A stretch of DNA of 28,454 nucleotides from an uncultured Collinsella sp. (GTDB taxonomy: Bacteria; Actinomycetota; Coriobacteriia; Coriobacteriales; Coriobacteriaceae). Under the pieces are notes generated by a model, which was not told the DNA's origin, searched no databases, and saw only the letters and a program-made list of their open reading frames with translations. This document shows, in pieces, positions 15,292-22,685 of this stretch. The first letter of the stretch is position 1, and every line of letters begins with the position of its first letter. The stretch spans positions 1 to 28,454 of the forward strand of contig CABSNF010000017.1 in assembly GCA_902478995.1 (NCBI GenBank), written 5' to 3'. A program made the position numbers and the translations under genes.

Positions 15292-16081
15292 CTTCGAAGT
15301 CACCTCCGTCAGAAACAGCTGCACCCTTCAGCTCGGTCTGCTGCTGGAAGTCCCAGAAAGCGATGCCGAAGCCGATGAGAGCGAGGATGAGCAGAGCAGG
15401 GGTTGCCAGAGAATCGTTGGCAACGGTGATGAGCGCGAGGCCAAAGCCCATGAGGAAGAAGCCCCACATATCGCGGTTCATCATAACCTTGAGCAGGACG
15501 GCGAAGCCGACGAAGCGCATCATGCCGCCTGCAGCGGACAGACCGGTCTGCAGCCAAGTCGGGATGGCGGAAGCGATGGTCTGACCAATGGTAGCGCCAG
15601 CGATGAAGAACAGGGTGACGACGACAGCGAAGATCAGGCCGAGCAGAGCCATGGCGAAGTAGTTCAGGCGCTCGATGCCCTTGGTGTCCGCGTTATGAGC
15701 CATGTTATCGGCCGTGGACATAAGCGGGGACATAAGCGTGAAGACCAGGGTAACGCCGAGCTGACCAAGCAGAGCGAACGGAATGGCAAGGCCGACTGCC
15801 GCGTTGGGCTCGAGACCCGTAGCGATAGCGAGAATGGCTGCCATGATGCCGCCAATGACGGCGTTAGGCGGCTGAGCGCCTCCGATCGGCATGTTGCCGA
15901 TCGTCATGAGCTGATAAGTACCACCCACGAGAAGACCGGTGTTGAGGTCGCCAAGGATAAGACCGATGACGGCGCCGGTGACGATGGGCTGATAGAGAGA
16001 CTCGAGGAAGTCAAACTGGTCGATTGCCGCGATGAACGTGACGACGAAGACCAGAGCGATCTGGATGATCGAGTATTCCAT
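15281..16081 (-). CDS. PTS EIIC membrane component, mannose family
   Basis: 266 aa integral membrane protein. The signature GLILGDLNTGLLVGGTYQLM near 40-60 and GGAQPPNAVIGGIMA are characteristic of mannose-class EIIC. A strong Shine-Dalgarno (AAAGGAGGAG) precedes the ATG. It follows EIIB after 90 bp holding a small stem-loop and overlaps EIID. With EIID it forms the sugar-translocating unit; the sugar is phosphorylated by EIIB on the cytoplasmic side. Confidence 0.9.
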   Translation of the reverse strand: MEYSIIQIALVFVVTFIAAIDQFDFLESLYQPIVTGAVIGLILGDLNTGLLVGGTYQLMTIGNMPIGGAQPPNAVIGGIMAAILAIATGLEPNAAVGLAIPFALLGQLGVTLVFTLMSPLMSTADNMAHNADTKGIERLNYFAMALLGLIFAVVVTLFFIAGATIGQTIASAIPTWLQTGLSAAGGMMRFVGFAVLLKVMMNRDMWGFFLMGFGLALITVANDSLATPALLILALIGFGIAFWDFQQQTELKGAAVSDGGDFEDGI

Positions 16082-16131
16082 CTTGCTCCTCCTTTCAAAA
16101 TGAATGTACGCACTTTGGATATCACGTACAG

Positions 16132-16158
16132 AACGTCAGGGTTTCACTCCTGACAACG
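16132..16158. repeat. Intercistronic stem-loop between EIIB and EIIC
   Basis: ACGTCAGG-gtttcact-CCTGAC-a-ACGT forms a stem with one bulged A. No T-run. It may adjust the stability or relative expression of the two mRNA segments. Confidence 0.35.
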
Positions 16159-16171
16159 TGGATCACGAGGA

Positions 16172-16654
16172 TTACGAGAAGAGCTTGCTCGTGTCCTCAA
16201 CAGGCGTGCTCGGAACGCGCCTGATCTCCAACTCCACCCCCAATTCCTGCAGCTCTTTAAACGCAGCGACATCCTCGTCGTTAACTGCGACGGAGGTGGC
16301 GACTTGGCGCTTTCCTTCCGACATGTGCATGTTGCCGATGTTTACCTTCTTTATAGGCACACCGCCCTTGACGAGCGTAAGCACGTCTTCCGGTGTTTCG
16401 GCCACGATGAAGATCTTCTGGCGCGGGCTCGCCTTGCCAATGACGTCGATGGTCTTCTGCAGGGAGAAGAAACGCGTAGCGACGCCGGCGGGAGCGGCCA
16501 TCTTCATGAGGTTCTGGCGCATGGTGTTGGACGCCACGTCGTCGTTAGCGACGAGGATGAGGTTGGAGCCCAGAGTGGAGTTCCACTGGGTGGCAACCTG
16601 ACCATGGACCAGTCGGTTATCGATGCGGGTAAGAAGAATGTTGGGTTCTGCCAT
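16172..16654 (-). CDS. PTS EIIB phosphocarrier, mannose family
   Basis: 160 aa cytoplasmic protein that takes phosphate from EIIA and gives it to the sugar entering through EIIC/EIID. The N-terminal ILLTRIDNRLVHGQV contains the phospho-accepting His17. Other family parts are LILVANDDVA, MAAPAGV, TPEDVLTLVKGGVPI and INIGN-like VNIGNMH. AGGAAG precedes the ATG. It follows yajC by 36 bp. Compare the orphan copy at 6427-6921, where this His is Tyr. Confidence 0.92.
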   Translation of the reverse strand: MAEPNILLTRIDNRLVHGQVATQWNSTLGSNLILVANDDVASNTMRQNLMKMAAPAGVATRFFSLQKTIDVIGKASPRQKIFIVAETPEDVLTLVKGGVPIKKVNIGNMHMSEGKRQVATSVAVNDEDVAAFKELQELGVELEIRRVPSTPVEDTSKLFS

Positions 16655-16690
16655 GTTGATCAGCTTCCTTTCGTTATTTGCTGACGACAG

Positions 16691-16972
16691 TTACTTGATC
16701 TCCTGAATCGCGTAACGCGAAACATCTACGACGGCTCCGGATCGGACTTTGATCTGGACCTTCTCGCCTTCGATGCCTTTGACGGTTCCGTAGATACCGC
16801 CGGCGAAAAGAACCTCCTGACCCGGCTTGAGCTCGGTGTGCAGCTCCTTGAAGTACTTTTGCTTCTTCTTCATGTTGATTTGCGACCAGATGGTGTAAAT
16901 CAAGCCCATGATGGCAAGCAGGCCTAAAAGGGCGACCGAGGAGCTCAGGACGTTGGCTCCGAAATCGGCCAT
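16691..16972 (-). CDS. yajC: YajC-family membrane protein inside the PTS operon
   Basis: 93 aa. One N-terminal membrane helix (LSSSVALLGLLAIMGLIYTIW), then KKKQKYFKELHTELKPGQEVLFAGGIYGTVKGI, the YajC hallmark. YajC normally accompanies SecDF and the Sec translocon, yet this copy is embedded between EIIA and EIIB. Its ATG overlaps the EIIA stop (TAATG), so it is translationally coupled to a PTS gene. YajC-like genes occur in some mannose-family PTS operons of Firmicutes, to my recollection; their role there is unclear. It may help insert or stabilise the EIIC/EIID membrane complex (inference). Confidence 0.85.
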   Translation of the reverse strand: MADFGANVLSSSVALLGLLAIMGLIYTIWSQINMKKKQKYFKELHTELKPGQEVLFAGGIYGTVKGIEGEKVQIKVRSGAVVDVSRYAIQEIK

Positions 16973-17415
16973 TAGATGCCGTCCTCGTCGCCGAAGATAT
17001 CCTCTTCCTCGGAGCCGGCAACGGATGCGACCGTCTGGGCGGTGATGCCCGTCTGGCCAACGGTCACGGCCTGCTCGCCAAGCTCGGCGAGCGTGGCGTT
17101 GCCGCGGAGGAACAGAAGCTCAATAACCATGGGAAGGTTAGTGCCGGTCAGAACCTCGACATTGTCGACATCCTGGGCAATCATCATCGACTGGTTGAAC
17201 GGGGTGCCACCAAGCAGGTCGGTAAAGACGAGCACGCCATCGCACTCCTCGCGCATGGCGGTAATAGCGGCGCGGAGATCCTCACCGTAGGAAGCAGCCT
17301 GGTCGCCCTCAAAAGGAACGACGGTAAAAGCAGGCTGGTCGCCGGCAACCATAGCGATAGCGCTTGCAAGGCCGGGTGCGAACTGTCCATGACCGGTAAG
17401 AATAAAGCCAACCAT
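16972..17415 (-). CDS. PTS EIIA phosphocarrier, mannose family
   Basis: 147 aa cytoplasmic protein and first gene of the PTS operon. It accepts phosphate from HPr at His9 (FILTGHGQFAPGL) and passes it to EIIB. Also seen are GVLVFTDLLGGTPFN, a family motif, and NLPMVIELL. The C-terminal ~20 residues are acidic. AAGGG precedes the ATG. EIIA is a separate protein here, whereas some mannose PTS fuse EIIA and EIIB. Its stop overlaps the yajC start by one base. Confidence 0.9.
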   Translation of the reverse strand: MVGFILTGHGQFAPGLASAIAMVAGDQPAFTVVPFEGDQAASYGEDLRAAITAMREECDGVLVFTDLLGGTPFNQSMMIAQDVDNVEVLTGTNLPMVIELLFLRGNATLAELGEQAVTVGQTGITAQTVASVAGSEEEDIFGDEDGI

Positions 17416-17516
17416 TCAAATTTCCCTTCCGAAGGTGTGTACGATCTGAGTCCGATGATTTTCGGAAGCCAGCGGGCGCTCGCCCTTAAAGCTTCTTTGA
17501 AAGCGTTCTTTGAAGA

Positions 17517-17545
17517 CCAGTGGTTTCTAAACTGGTAGTAACCAC
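17517..17545. promoter_or_regulatory. GntR operator region in the PTS leader
   Basis: CTGGTAGTAACCA (17532-17544) is identical over 13 bases to the agaS operator. Overlapping it, ACCAGT (17517-17522) and ACTGGT (17531-17536) form a second inverted pair. It would lie just downstream of the predicted start of transcription and could act as a roadblock. Confidence 0.65.
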
Positions 17546-17561
17546 GTGACGTGTTGTTGTC

Positions 17562-17569
17562 ACTATATC
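17562..17569 (-). promoter_or_regulatory. Candidate extended -10 of the PTS operon
   Basis: The minus strand reads TGATATAGT, a TGN-extended -10 with no good -35. Transcription would begin near 17555, leaving a ~140-nt leader before EIIA. Confidence 0.35.
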
Positions 17570-17811
17570 ACCCCAGAAGAGGTCGCTTTCGTTGATTCAT
17601 ACGGTAAAACGTTTTTGCACCGCTCACGGTGATAAATCGACCGTTTACCGGTCGTTAGCACTTCTACCTGCGGTTTTAAAACCGTTTTGAAATGTTTTGG
17701 CAAAAGATCGGACCTTTTCCTGTGTCTAAACAACGCAGGGCGGCTAAAAATAGCGTGTAGAAAAATTGCAGGTCATTGTGAAGATATGTGAATTGGTCTT
17801 TTTGACTTAAT

Positions 17812-17828
17812 ACCAGTTAGAACCAGTT
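17812..17828. promoter_or_regulatory. Two direct ACCAGTT half-sites
   Basis: ACCAGTT at 17812-17818 and 17822-17828 repeat the half-site of the GntR operator, 10 bp apart (one helical turn), next to the CGGTGAACGGT pair. Possible upstream auxiliary operator. Confidence 0.4.
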
Positions 17829-17838
17829 TTGAGATTAT

Positions 17839-17868
17839 CGGTGAACGGTAGTTTTCGACCGTTCACCG
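17839..17868. promoter_or_regulatory. Inverted pair of CGGTGAACGGT, second locus
   Basis: CGGTGAACGGT (17839-17849) and ACCGTTCACCG (17858-17868) are perfect complements around 8 nt. The extended form CGGTGAACGGTAGTT is identical at 2026-2040, in the control region of the other PTS locus. Confidence 0.65.
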
Positions 17869-17966
17869 GTTACTTGCAATCGTTTGCAGTTGTTTTCCCA
17901 GATGAATTAGGGAAGCGCGATGGAGCGCTTGCGCGGGCGCGAGGCCTACCCCAGTGGTTTCGGCAG

Positions 17967-18004
17967 CAAAAAGCCCGCTAGAACGTTGTCCGTTCTAGCG
18001 GGCT
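17967..18004 (-). terminator. Terminator of the SurA-N-like gene
   Basis: AGCCCGCTAGAACG (17991-18004 on the minus strand) pairs with its perfect complement (17972-17985), followed by TTTTT. Confidence 0.85.
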
Positions 18005-18046
18005 AAATCAGGCAGATCGGCTAGCGCGCAGTAGTGCAGGCAAACC

Positions 18047-19141
18047 TTACGCAAACAGGCCGTAGATGCTGATGTTGGCTTTGGCGTAGAGGCCGTTAGC
18101 ATACTCGGTCCACTTGGAGCTGGCGCTCGAAGCCTGCGAAGAGTACTGCTGGTAAGCAGTGTAGTAGGCGGTCATGGCCTGCTTATAGGTAGCGCTATCG
18201 GCCGTAAAGGCATCGTCGGCAAAGGCCTTAGCGTAGGTGCCGTTCTCGTCCTTCCAGGTGCCCTTCGAGCTATCCCACTCGTCGCCGGCAAGGTTGATGA
18301 TGTAGTCGGCGTAATCCTTGCTCGCGGTGTCCTCATTGCCGTCAGAAGGCTCGGTCGGAGCGGTCGGCATGCTTGCGGAGCTATCGCCCACCTTCTTCTT
18401 GTAGAGCTTCTGCAGCGTCGCGGACTGGCGGACGATCTGCTTGGCCTGGTCCTTGGACACGCCATACTGCGTGGCCATGGTCTTGTAGTCAGAAGTGCCG
18501 ATGGAATCCTCGGCGTACTGCTTCATCTCCTTAGAGGAGACGGTAATGCCCTCGTCCTCGGCAGCGTCGAGCAGGATCTTGTTGCGCACGTAGGACAGGA
18601 TGACGTCGGCAGAAGGAGCGGTGTAGTTGCCATCGCTATCCTTGACGGTGTCGAGGCTGTACTGGCTCTCGATGGCCTCGCGCGCGGTGATGTCGCTCTT
18701 CTTGCCGTTGTAGCTATAGCTTGCCACGGTCGAATCGAGCTGGTCCTCGGTCAGGGTCGCCGAGCCGACACCCTTGCCGCCAAAGCCGCCATTGCCGATA
18801 AAGAAGCCGACCACCGCAGCGATCACGACTGCAACCACAAAGGCGGCAATCATCGTCTTCTTGTGCTTGGATACGCGATCGTCTTCATCGGAACCCAGGA
18901 TATCGTCGTCCTCATCCTGGGCCTCGGGCATCAGATTCTCGTCAGCGGCATCCGCGGCAATCTGAGCCTCCAGACGGGCGTCCTCCTCCTCGGCCGTCGT
19001 GCCAGCGGCAATGTGCTCGGCAGACGTACCGGCGACCAGGTCGATCTTCTCGTCCTCGTCACCGTCGGGGCCTTCGCCGCGCTCGATGATCTGGATGCCG
19101 CCGATCTCGTCCTTCTCGTCCTTCTTTTGAATCAGACCCAT
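18047..19141 (-). CDS. Membrane-anchored protein with SurA-N-like external domain
   Basis: 364 aa. The first ~95 residues are highly acidic and low in complexity, presumably cytoplasmic. One membrane helix follows (MIAAFVVAVVIAAVVGFFIG, ~97-116), then an external helical domain. The pattern LTEDQLDSTVASYS...DVILSYVRNKILLDAAEDEGITVSSKEMKQYAED resembles the SurA N-terminal chaperone domain. I see no parvulin (PPIase) domain after it, so it may be chaperone-like without isomerase activity. AAGGAG precedes the ATG. It is downstream of icd but 126 bp away with a hairpin between. Exact function unknown. Confidence 0.7.
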   Translation of the reverse strand: MGLIQKKDEKDEIGGIQIIERGEGPDGDEDEKIDLVAGTSAEHIAAGTTAEEEDARLEAQIAADAADENLMPEAQDEDDDILGSDEDDRVSKHKKTMIAAFVVAVVIAAVVGFFIGNGGFGGKGVGSATLTEDQLDSTVASYSYNGKKSDITAREAIESQYSLDTVKDSDGNYTAPSADVILSYVRNKILLDAAEDEGITVSSKEMKQYAEDSIGTSDYKTMATQYGVSKDQAKQIVRQSATLQKLYKKKVGDSSASMPTAPTEPSDGNEDTASKDYADYIINLAGDEWDSSKGTWKDENGTYAKAFADDAFTADSATYKQAMTAYYTAYQQYSSQASSASSKWTEYANGLYAKANISIYGLFA

Positions 19142-19179
19142 ATCGGTTACTCCTTGTTAGGAAACATAGTCCTCAATAG

Positions 19180-19208
19180 AATACGCCCGACAGAGCGCCG
19201 GGCGTATT
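19180..19208. repeat. Hairpin between icd and the SurA-N-like gene
   Basis: AATACGCCCG and CGGGCGTATT form a perfect 10-bp stem with a 9-nt loop. There is no real T-run on either strand, so termination of icd here is uncertain. Confidence 0.4.
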
Positions 19209-19267
19209 GATTCTCAGGTTATACGCAAACACTTAAGTACTATTTAGGCGTTTGCAGCACGCATGCC

Positions 19268-20353
19268 TTAGGCCAGGTGCGCGATAACGGCATCGGCAAA
19301 GGCCTGCGTGCCCACGGCCCCCTCGACGGAGCCGGTCTGGGCACGACGCACGTCACCGGTAACCTGCTCGCCCTCGTCGAGCGTGGCAGATACGGCGGCG
19401 CGAATGCGATTAGCAGCGTCGTTCTCGCCCAAGTGATCGAGCATCATCGCAGCAGAAAGGATCTCGGCCGTGGGGTTGGCGATATCCTGGCCAGCGATAT
19501 CGGGCGCGGAGCCGTGCGTTGCCTCGAAGATGGCGCAATCGGCACCGATGTTGGAGCCGGGGGCCATCCCTAAGCCACCCACCAGGCCGGCGCACAGGTC
19601 GCTCACGATGTCGCCGTACAGGTTGGGCAGCACCAGGACATCGAAGTCGTTGGGGTTCTGGACCAGGCCCATGCAAGTGGCGTCGACAATCTTGTCGTTG
19701 AACTCGATATCGGGATAGTTGGCGGCCACCTCGCGCGCAACGCGCAGGAACAGGCCGTCGGTCGCCTTCATGATGTTGGCCTTATGCACGGCCGTCACCT
19801 TTTTGCGGCCGCAGCGGCGGGCATACTCAAAGGCATACTCCACAATGCGGCGGCTCTTGGCGATGGAGATGGGCTTGATCGAGATGGCGGAATCGGCGGC
19901 GAAGGTCTTCTGACCCGAGCGCTCGACAAGCTGCGAGAGCTCCTCGACCTCGGCAGCGCCCTCATCGAACTCGATGCCGGCGTAGAGGTCCTCGGTGTTC
20001 TCGCGCACGATGACCAGGTCGACATCGCGGAAGCGCGAGCCGTCGCCCGGCTGCGACAGGCAGGGGCGCACACAGGCATACAGGTCGAAGTGCTTGCGAA
20101 GGGCAACGTTAACGCTGCGGAAACCCGTGCCGACCGGCGTGGTGATGGGACCCTTGATGGCAACCTTGGTCTCGGCGACCGCATCGAGCACGTGCTGGGG
20201 CAGCGGCGTGTCAAACTCGTCCATGACGCCGGCACCGGCCTCCTGGACATTCCAATTGATCTGGACACCGGTGGCCTCGACCACGCGGCGCATGGCCTGC
20301 GTAATCTCGGGACCGATACCGTCACCGGGAATCAGGACTACATCGTGCGCCAT
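19268..20353 (-). CDS. icd: Isocitrate dehydrogenase, NAD-dependent type
   Basis: 361 aa. Oxidative decarboxylation of isocitrate to 2-oxoglutarate. Family parts: VVLIPGDGIGPEIT, the substrate loop TGFRSVNVALRKHFDLYACVRP, RENTEDLYAG, KANIMKATDGLF, the metal site NLYGDIVSDLCAGLVGG and the cofactor loop HGSAPDIAGQDIANP. The Asp-Ile in that loop fits NAD rather than NADP preference. Homoisocitrate or isopropylmalate dehydrogenase is less likely, since the SxNVxLRK motif marks isocitrate. It starts 6 bp after the HEAT-repeat gene and is probably in the same transcript. Confidence 0.86.
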   Translation of the reverse strand: MAHDVVLIPGDGIGPEITQAMRRVVEATGVQINWNVQEAGAGVMDEFDTPLPQHVLDAVAETKVAIKGPITTPVGTGFRSVNVALRKHFDLYACVRPCLSQPGDGSRFRDVDLVIVRENTEDLYAGIEFDEGAAEVEELSQLVERSGQKTFAADSAISIKPISIAKSRRIVEYAFEYARRCGRKKVTAVHKANIMKATDGLFLRVAREVAANYPDIEFNDKIVDATCMGLVQNPNDFDVLVLPNLYGDIVSDLCAGLVGGLGMAPGSNIGADCAIFEATHGSAPDIAGQDIANPTAEILSAAMMLDHLGENDAANRIRAAVSATLDEGEQVTGDVRRAQTGSVEGAVGTQAFADAVIAHLA

Positions 20354-20359
20354 AATCTG

Positions 20360-21058
20360 TTACTCCTCGTCTTCGGCGGCGTCAGATTTTTTAACGCTAG
20401 CACGCTTCTTCTTTTTGGAGAGATCAAGGTCAAAGCGTTTAACAAGCATTTCGCAAATCTCGCTCGAACGGGCCTTGAGATAGCTGCCCTTGCCGTTCTC
20501 GGCATCGAACTTAAGGCGCAGCGCAAGCTTCTCGGCGACCTCGGCGTCGATCTCGCCCTGGCCAAACTCGTACAGGCAACCGAGCATGTCGCGATACTCG
20601 AGGTCGCCGTGGTAGCACTGAATGGCCTCGTCCAGGATGGGCCAAGCCTCGCGCGAACGCTCGACGCTCGTGGCGCCCCACACGCACAGCAGGCGGAAGG
20701 CGGCATAGCGCAGCGTGGAGGAAATCTCGTCGAACAGTGCGGTCTCGGCGCCCTCAAAGGCATCGCCCAGCTGCTCGGGACAGGTGGTGGCAAGCGCCGT
20801 CAGGGCATCGAGGGCCTCCCAGCGGGTCTGAGCCTCGGGGCGGTCGAGCGCCTCGATCAGCGCGGGGACGCAGGGCACGACGCGCTGCGGATCGCGCTCG
20901 GCAAGCAGGTGAAGCACGCGGGCGGCAAACTGGCGGATGCGGCGCGTGGGGCAGCCGAGCTCCTTGACCAGACGGTCGACGGCGTTCTCGTTCTCCTCTG
21001 CCAGCTGAAGCTGTGCCAGCTCCTCGTCGGTGAGCTGTTCGTCTTTGTTTTCTGCCAT
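20360..21058 (-). CDS. HEAT-repeat protein
   Basis: 232 aa. After an acidic N-terminus, several ~30-residue helical pairs fit HEAT-like repeats: VDRLVKELGCPTRRIRQFAARVLHLLAE, PALIEALDRPEAQTRWEALDALTALA and DEISSTLRYAAFRLLCVWGA. The C-terminus is Lys-rich then acidic. Such solenoids usually bind other proteins; a partner cannot be named. AGAGGT precedes the ATG. It lies between a small membrane protein gene and icd, tightly packed, in an apparent operon. Confidence 0.7.
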   Translation of the reverse strand: MAENKDEQLTDEELAQLQLAEENENAVDRLVKELGCPTRRIRQFAARVLHLLAERDPQRVVPCVPALIEALDRPEAQTRWEALDALTALATTCPEQLGDAFEGAETALFDEISSTLRYAAFRLLCVWGATSVERSREAWPILDEAIQCYHGDLEYRDMLGCLYEFGQGEIDAEVAEKLALRLKFDAENGKGSYLKARSSEICEMLVKRFDLDLSKKKKRASVKKSDAAEDEE

Positions 21059-21073
21059 AGTTACCTCTTCTTA

Positions 21074-21502
21074 CTATTTCTTAGCGTGCTTGCCAGCACC
21101 CTTGCTGTCATCGGTGACCGAGATGAGCTGTCGGTCGGCCGCGCCATTGCGACGCGCACGGCGGCGTTCCTCGGCGTCGCCCGCGTCGGCGGCGGCGCGA
21201 TGAGCCTTGTTGACGTTAAAAACCTCGTCGTGCTTGCGCCATGGACCAACGGACTCGCCAAAGCTCATCTTAAGACCGGCGATAAAGCCGCCGAGCCAGC
21301 CGATCGGCGCAAACTGCACCAGCGGGAACAGCGAAAACACCCAGGTCAGTAGGACAACCGCTGCCGCACCTGCAAAATTGGCAATCCAGTAGTCGCGCTT
21401 GGTGATCACGCGCTTTTCGCAGGCCCACTGGCCGCACAAAAAGCCAATGTAGATCGCAAAGATAAAGAGCACCAACGCGAGCACCACGAACGTCCAGCTC
21501 AT
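21074..21502 (-). CDS. Small membrane protein of unknown function
   Basis: 142 aa. Three predicted membrane segments (about 4-22, 39-60 and 66-82), then a strongly charged cytoplasmic-looking tail rich in Arg, Ala, Asp and ending KGAGKHAKK. ATG at 21502 is chosen because GGAG precedes it and it lies 5 bp after the dehydrogenase stop; a longer frame to 21538 overlaps that gene. I do not recognise a named family. Confidence 0.65.
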   Translation of the reverse strand: MSWTFVVLALVLFIFAIYIGFLCGQWACEKRVITKRDYWIANFAGAAAVVLLTWVFSLFPLVQFAPIGWLGGFIAGLKMSFGESVGPWRKHDEVFNVNKAHRAAADAGDAEERRRARRNGAADRQLISVTDDSKGAGKHAKK

Positions 21503-21507
21503 GGGCG

Positions 21508-22587
21508 CTACTCCCCGTGATGGTGGCCGCAGCAGCACTCGTGGCCGTCATCATGGCCGTGGCCGCCGCAGCACTCGTGGTCCTCGCCGTGATGGTGGCC
21601 GTAACCGCACTCATGGTCGTCGCCGTGCTCGCCGCAACCGCAGCCGTCCTCGTGAGCACCGTGCTCTTCGGGACGATACTGCGACCAGTCCAGACCGGCG
21701 GCGATGGCGTCGGCCTCCTCCTTGTAGAGGACCGTGATGGCCTGGGTGCCCAGCTTGGCGCCACCGATGGCGTCGAGCATGTCGTAGAGCGTAAAGGCCA
21801 CGTCGGCACCGGGCAGCGCGAGCTCGCGGTCATCGGCGTAGGCGAGCGCCAGGCGCAGGTCCTTGATGAAGTGCTCGACCATAAAGCCGGGCTTGTAGTC
21901 GCCGTCGAGCGCCTTGGGAGCCAGGCTCTCCATGGCGCCGGACTTGCCGGTGCCGCCCAGGATCATCTGGCGGGTCTTCTCCAGGTCAAGGCCGCTCAAC
22001 TCGGCAAATGCCATGGCGTCTGCCATGCCGACCATGCAGGCGCCCAGCGACACCTGGTTGGCGAGCTTGGCAGCCTGGCCCTTGCCGGCGCCGTCGAAGC
22101 AGCAGATGTTGGCCGCAAAGGTGGCAAGGATGTCGCGGACCGGCGCGATGTCGTTCTCGGTAGCGCCCACGATAGCCGTGAGCGTACCGGCGATAGCGCC
22201 CGACTCGCCGCCGGTGACGGGGCAGTCAAACGCCATGCGACCAGAAACCTGGGCGGCCTCGGCAATGTCACGGGCAAGCTCGGGCGAGCTCGTGGTGAGG
22301 TCGATCAAGACAGCACCCGGCTTGGTGCACGCGAGCAGGCCGTCGCCCGCCAGGTAGAGTTCCTCGACCTCGGAGGGATAGCCCACCATGGTAAAGACGA
22401 CATCGGCGTTCGCCGCGGCATCGGCCGGCGTATCTGCCCAGACGGCGCCGCGCTCGATAAGCGCCGCCGCCTTGGACTTGGTGCGGTTGTTGACCGTGAC
22501 GGGATAGCCGGCGTCCAGAATGTGGCCGGCGATGGGGGCACCCATGATTCCGGTGCCAATGAATGCGACGGAGAGCTTGTTTGCCAT
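21508..22587 (-). CDS. Beta-hydroxyacid dehydrogenase with Cys/His-rich repeat tail
   Basis: 359 aa. Residues 1 to ~300 form an NAD(P)-dependent dehydrogenase of the 3-hydroxyisobutyrate/tartronate-semialdehyde reductase family: GTGIMGAPIA (11-20), DCPVTGGESGA (121-131), GKGQAAKLANQ with catalytic Lys174 and a C-terminal all-helical domain. Residues 307-359 (21511-21669) are an added tail of about four 12-residue repeats of the form HECCxGHxHxxD, with 14 His and 8 Cys in 53 residues. That is a likely soft-metal (Zn, Ni, Cu) binding module. AAAGGAAAGG precedes the ATG. First gene of the apparent operon with the membrane protein, HEAT protein and icd. Substrate unknown. Confidence 0.85.
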   Translation of the reverse strand: MANKLSVAFIGTGIMGAPIAGHILDAGYPVTVNNRTKSKAAALIERGAVWADTPADAAANADVVFTMVGYPSEVEELYLAGDGLLACTKPGAVLIDLTTSSPELARDIAEAAQVSGRMAFDCPVTGGESGAIAGTLTAIVGATENDIAPVRDILATFAANICCFDGAGKGQAAKLANQVSLGACMVGMADAMAFAELSGLDLEKTRQMILGGTGKSGAMESLAPKALDGDYKPGFMVEHFIKDLRLALAYADDRELALPGADVAFTLYDMLDAIGGAKLGTQAITVLYKEEADAIAAGLDWSQYRPEEHGAHEDGCGCGEHGDDHECGYGHHHGEDHECCGGHGHDDGHECCCGHHHGE

Positions 22588-22685
22588 GAAACCTTTCCTT
22601 TTGGGTTGGGTATTGTTACCAGGTTGAATACTCGGTGCCAGCGTTTGGGCTGTGAGTCGAGGGCGATTACGGACGCAGCGCTTGC

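Larger units (their letters stand above)
17416..18046. promoter_or_regulatory. Long regulatory region upstream of the PTS operon
   Basis: This 631-bp stretch has no gene. From the PTS side it holds the CTGGTAGTAACCA operator with a second half-site pair (17517-17545), an extended -10 (17562-17569), degenerate CGGT/ACCG sites (17619-17650), a 14-bp palindrome CGGTTTTAAAACCG (17671-17684), two direct ACCAGTT half-sites (17812-17828), the CGGTGAACGGT inverted pair (17839-17868), then the terminator of the next gene. Such length and density suggest more than one regulator. Confidence 0.6.

Noticed and set aside
17498..17511. Catabolite-responsive (cre) site TGAAAGCGTT...
   Set aside because: Only the first ten positions fit the consensus; the 3' end does not, and a CcpA-type regulator is not assured in this lineage.
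19784..21352. 522-codon plus-strand frame across icd, the HEAT gene and the membrane protein gene
   Set aside because: It runs antisense through three genes with good ribosome sites and conserved motifs; long opposite-strand frames are common in GC-rich coding DNA.
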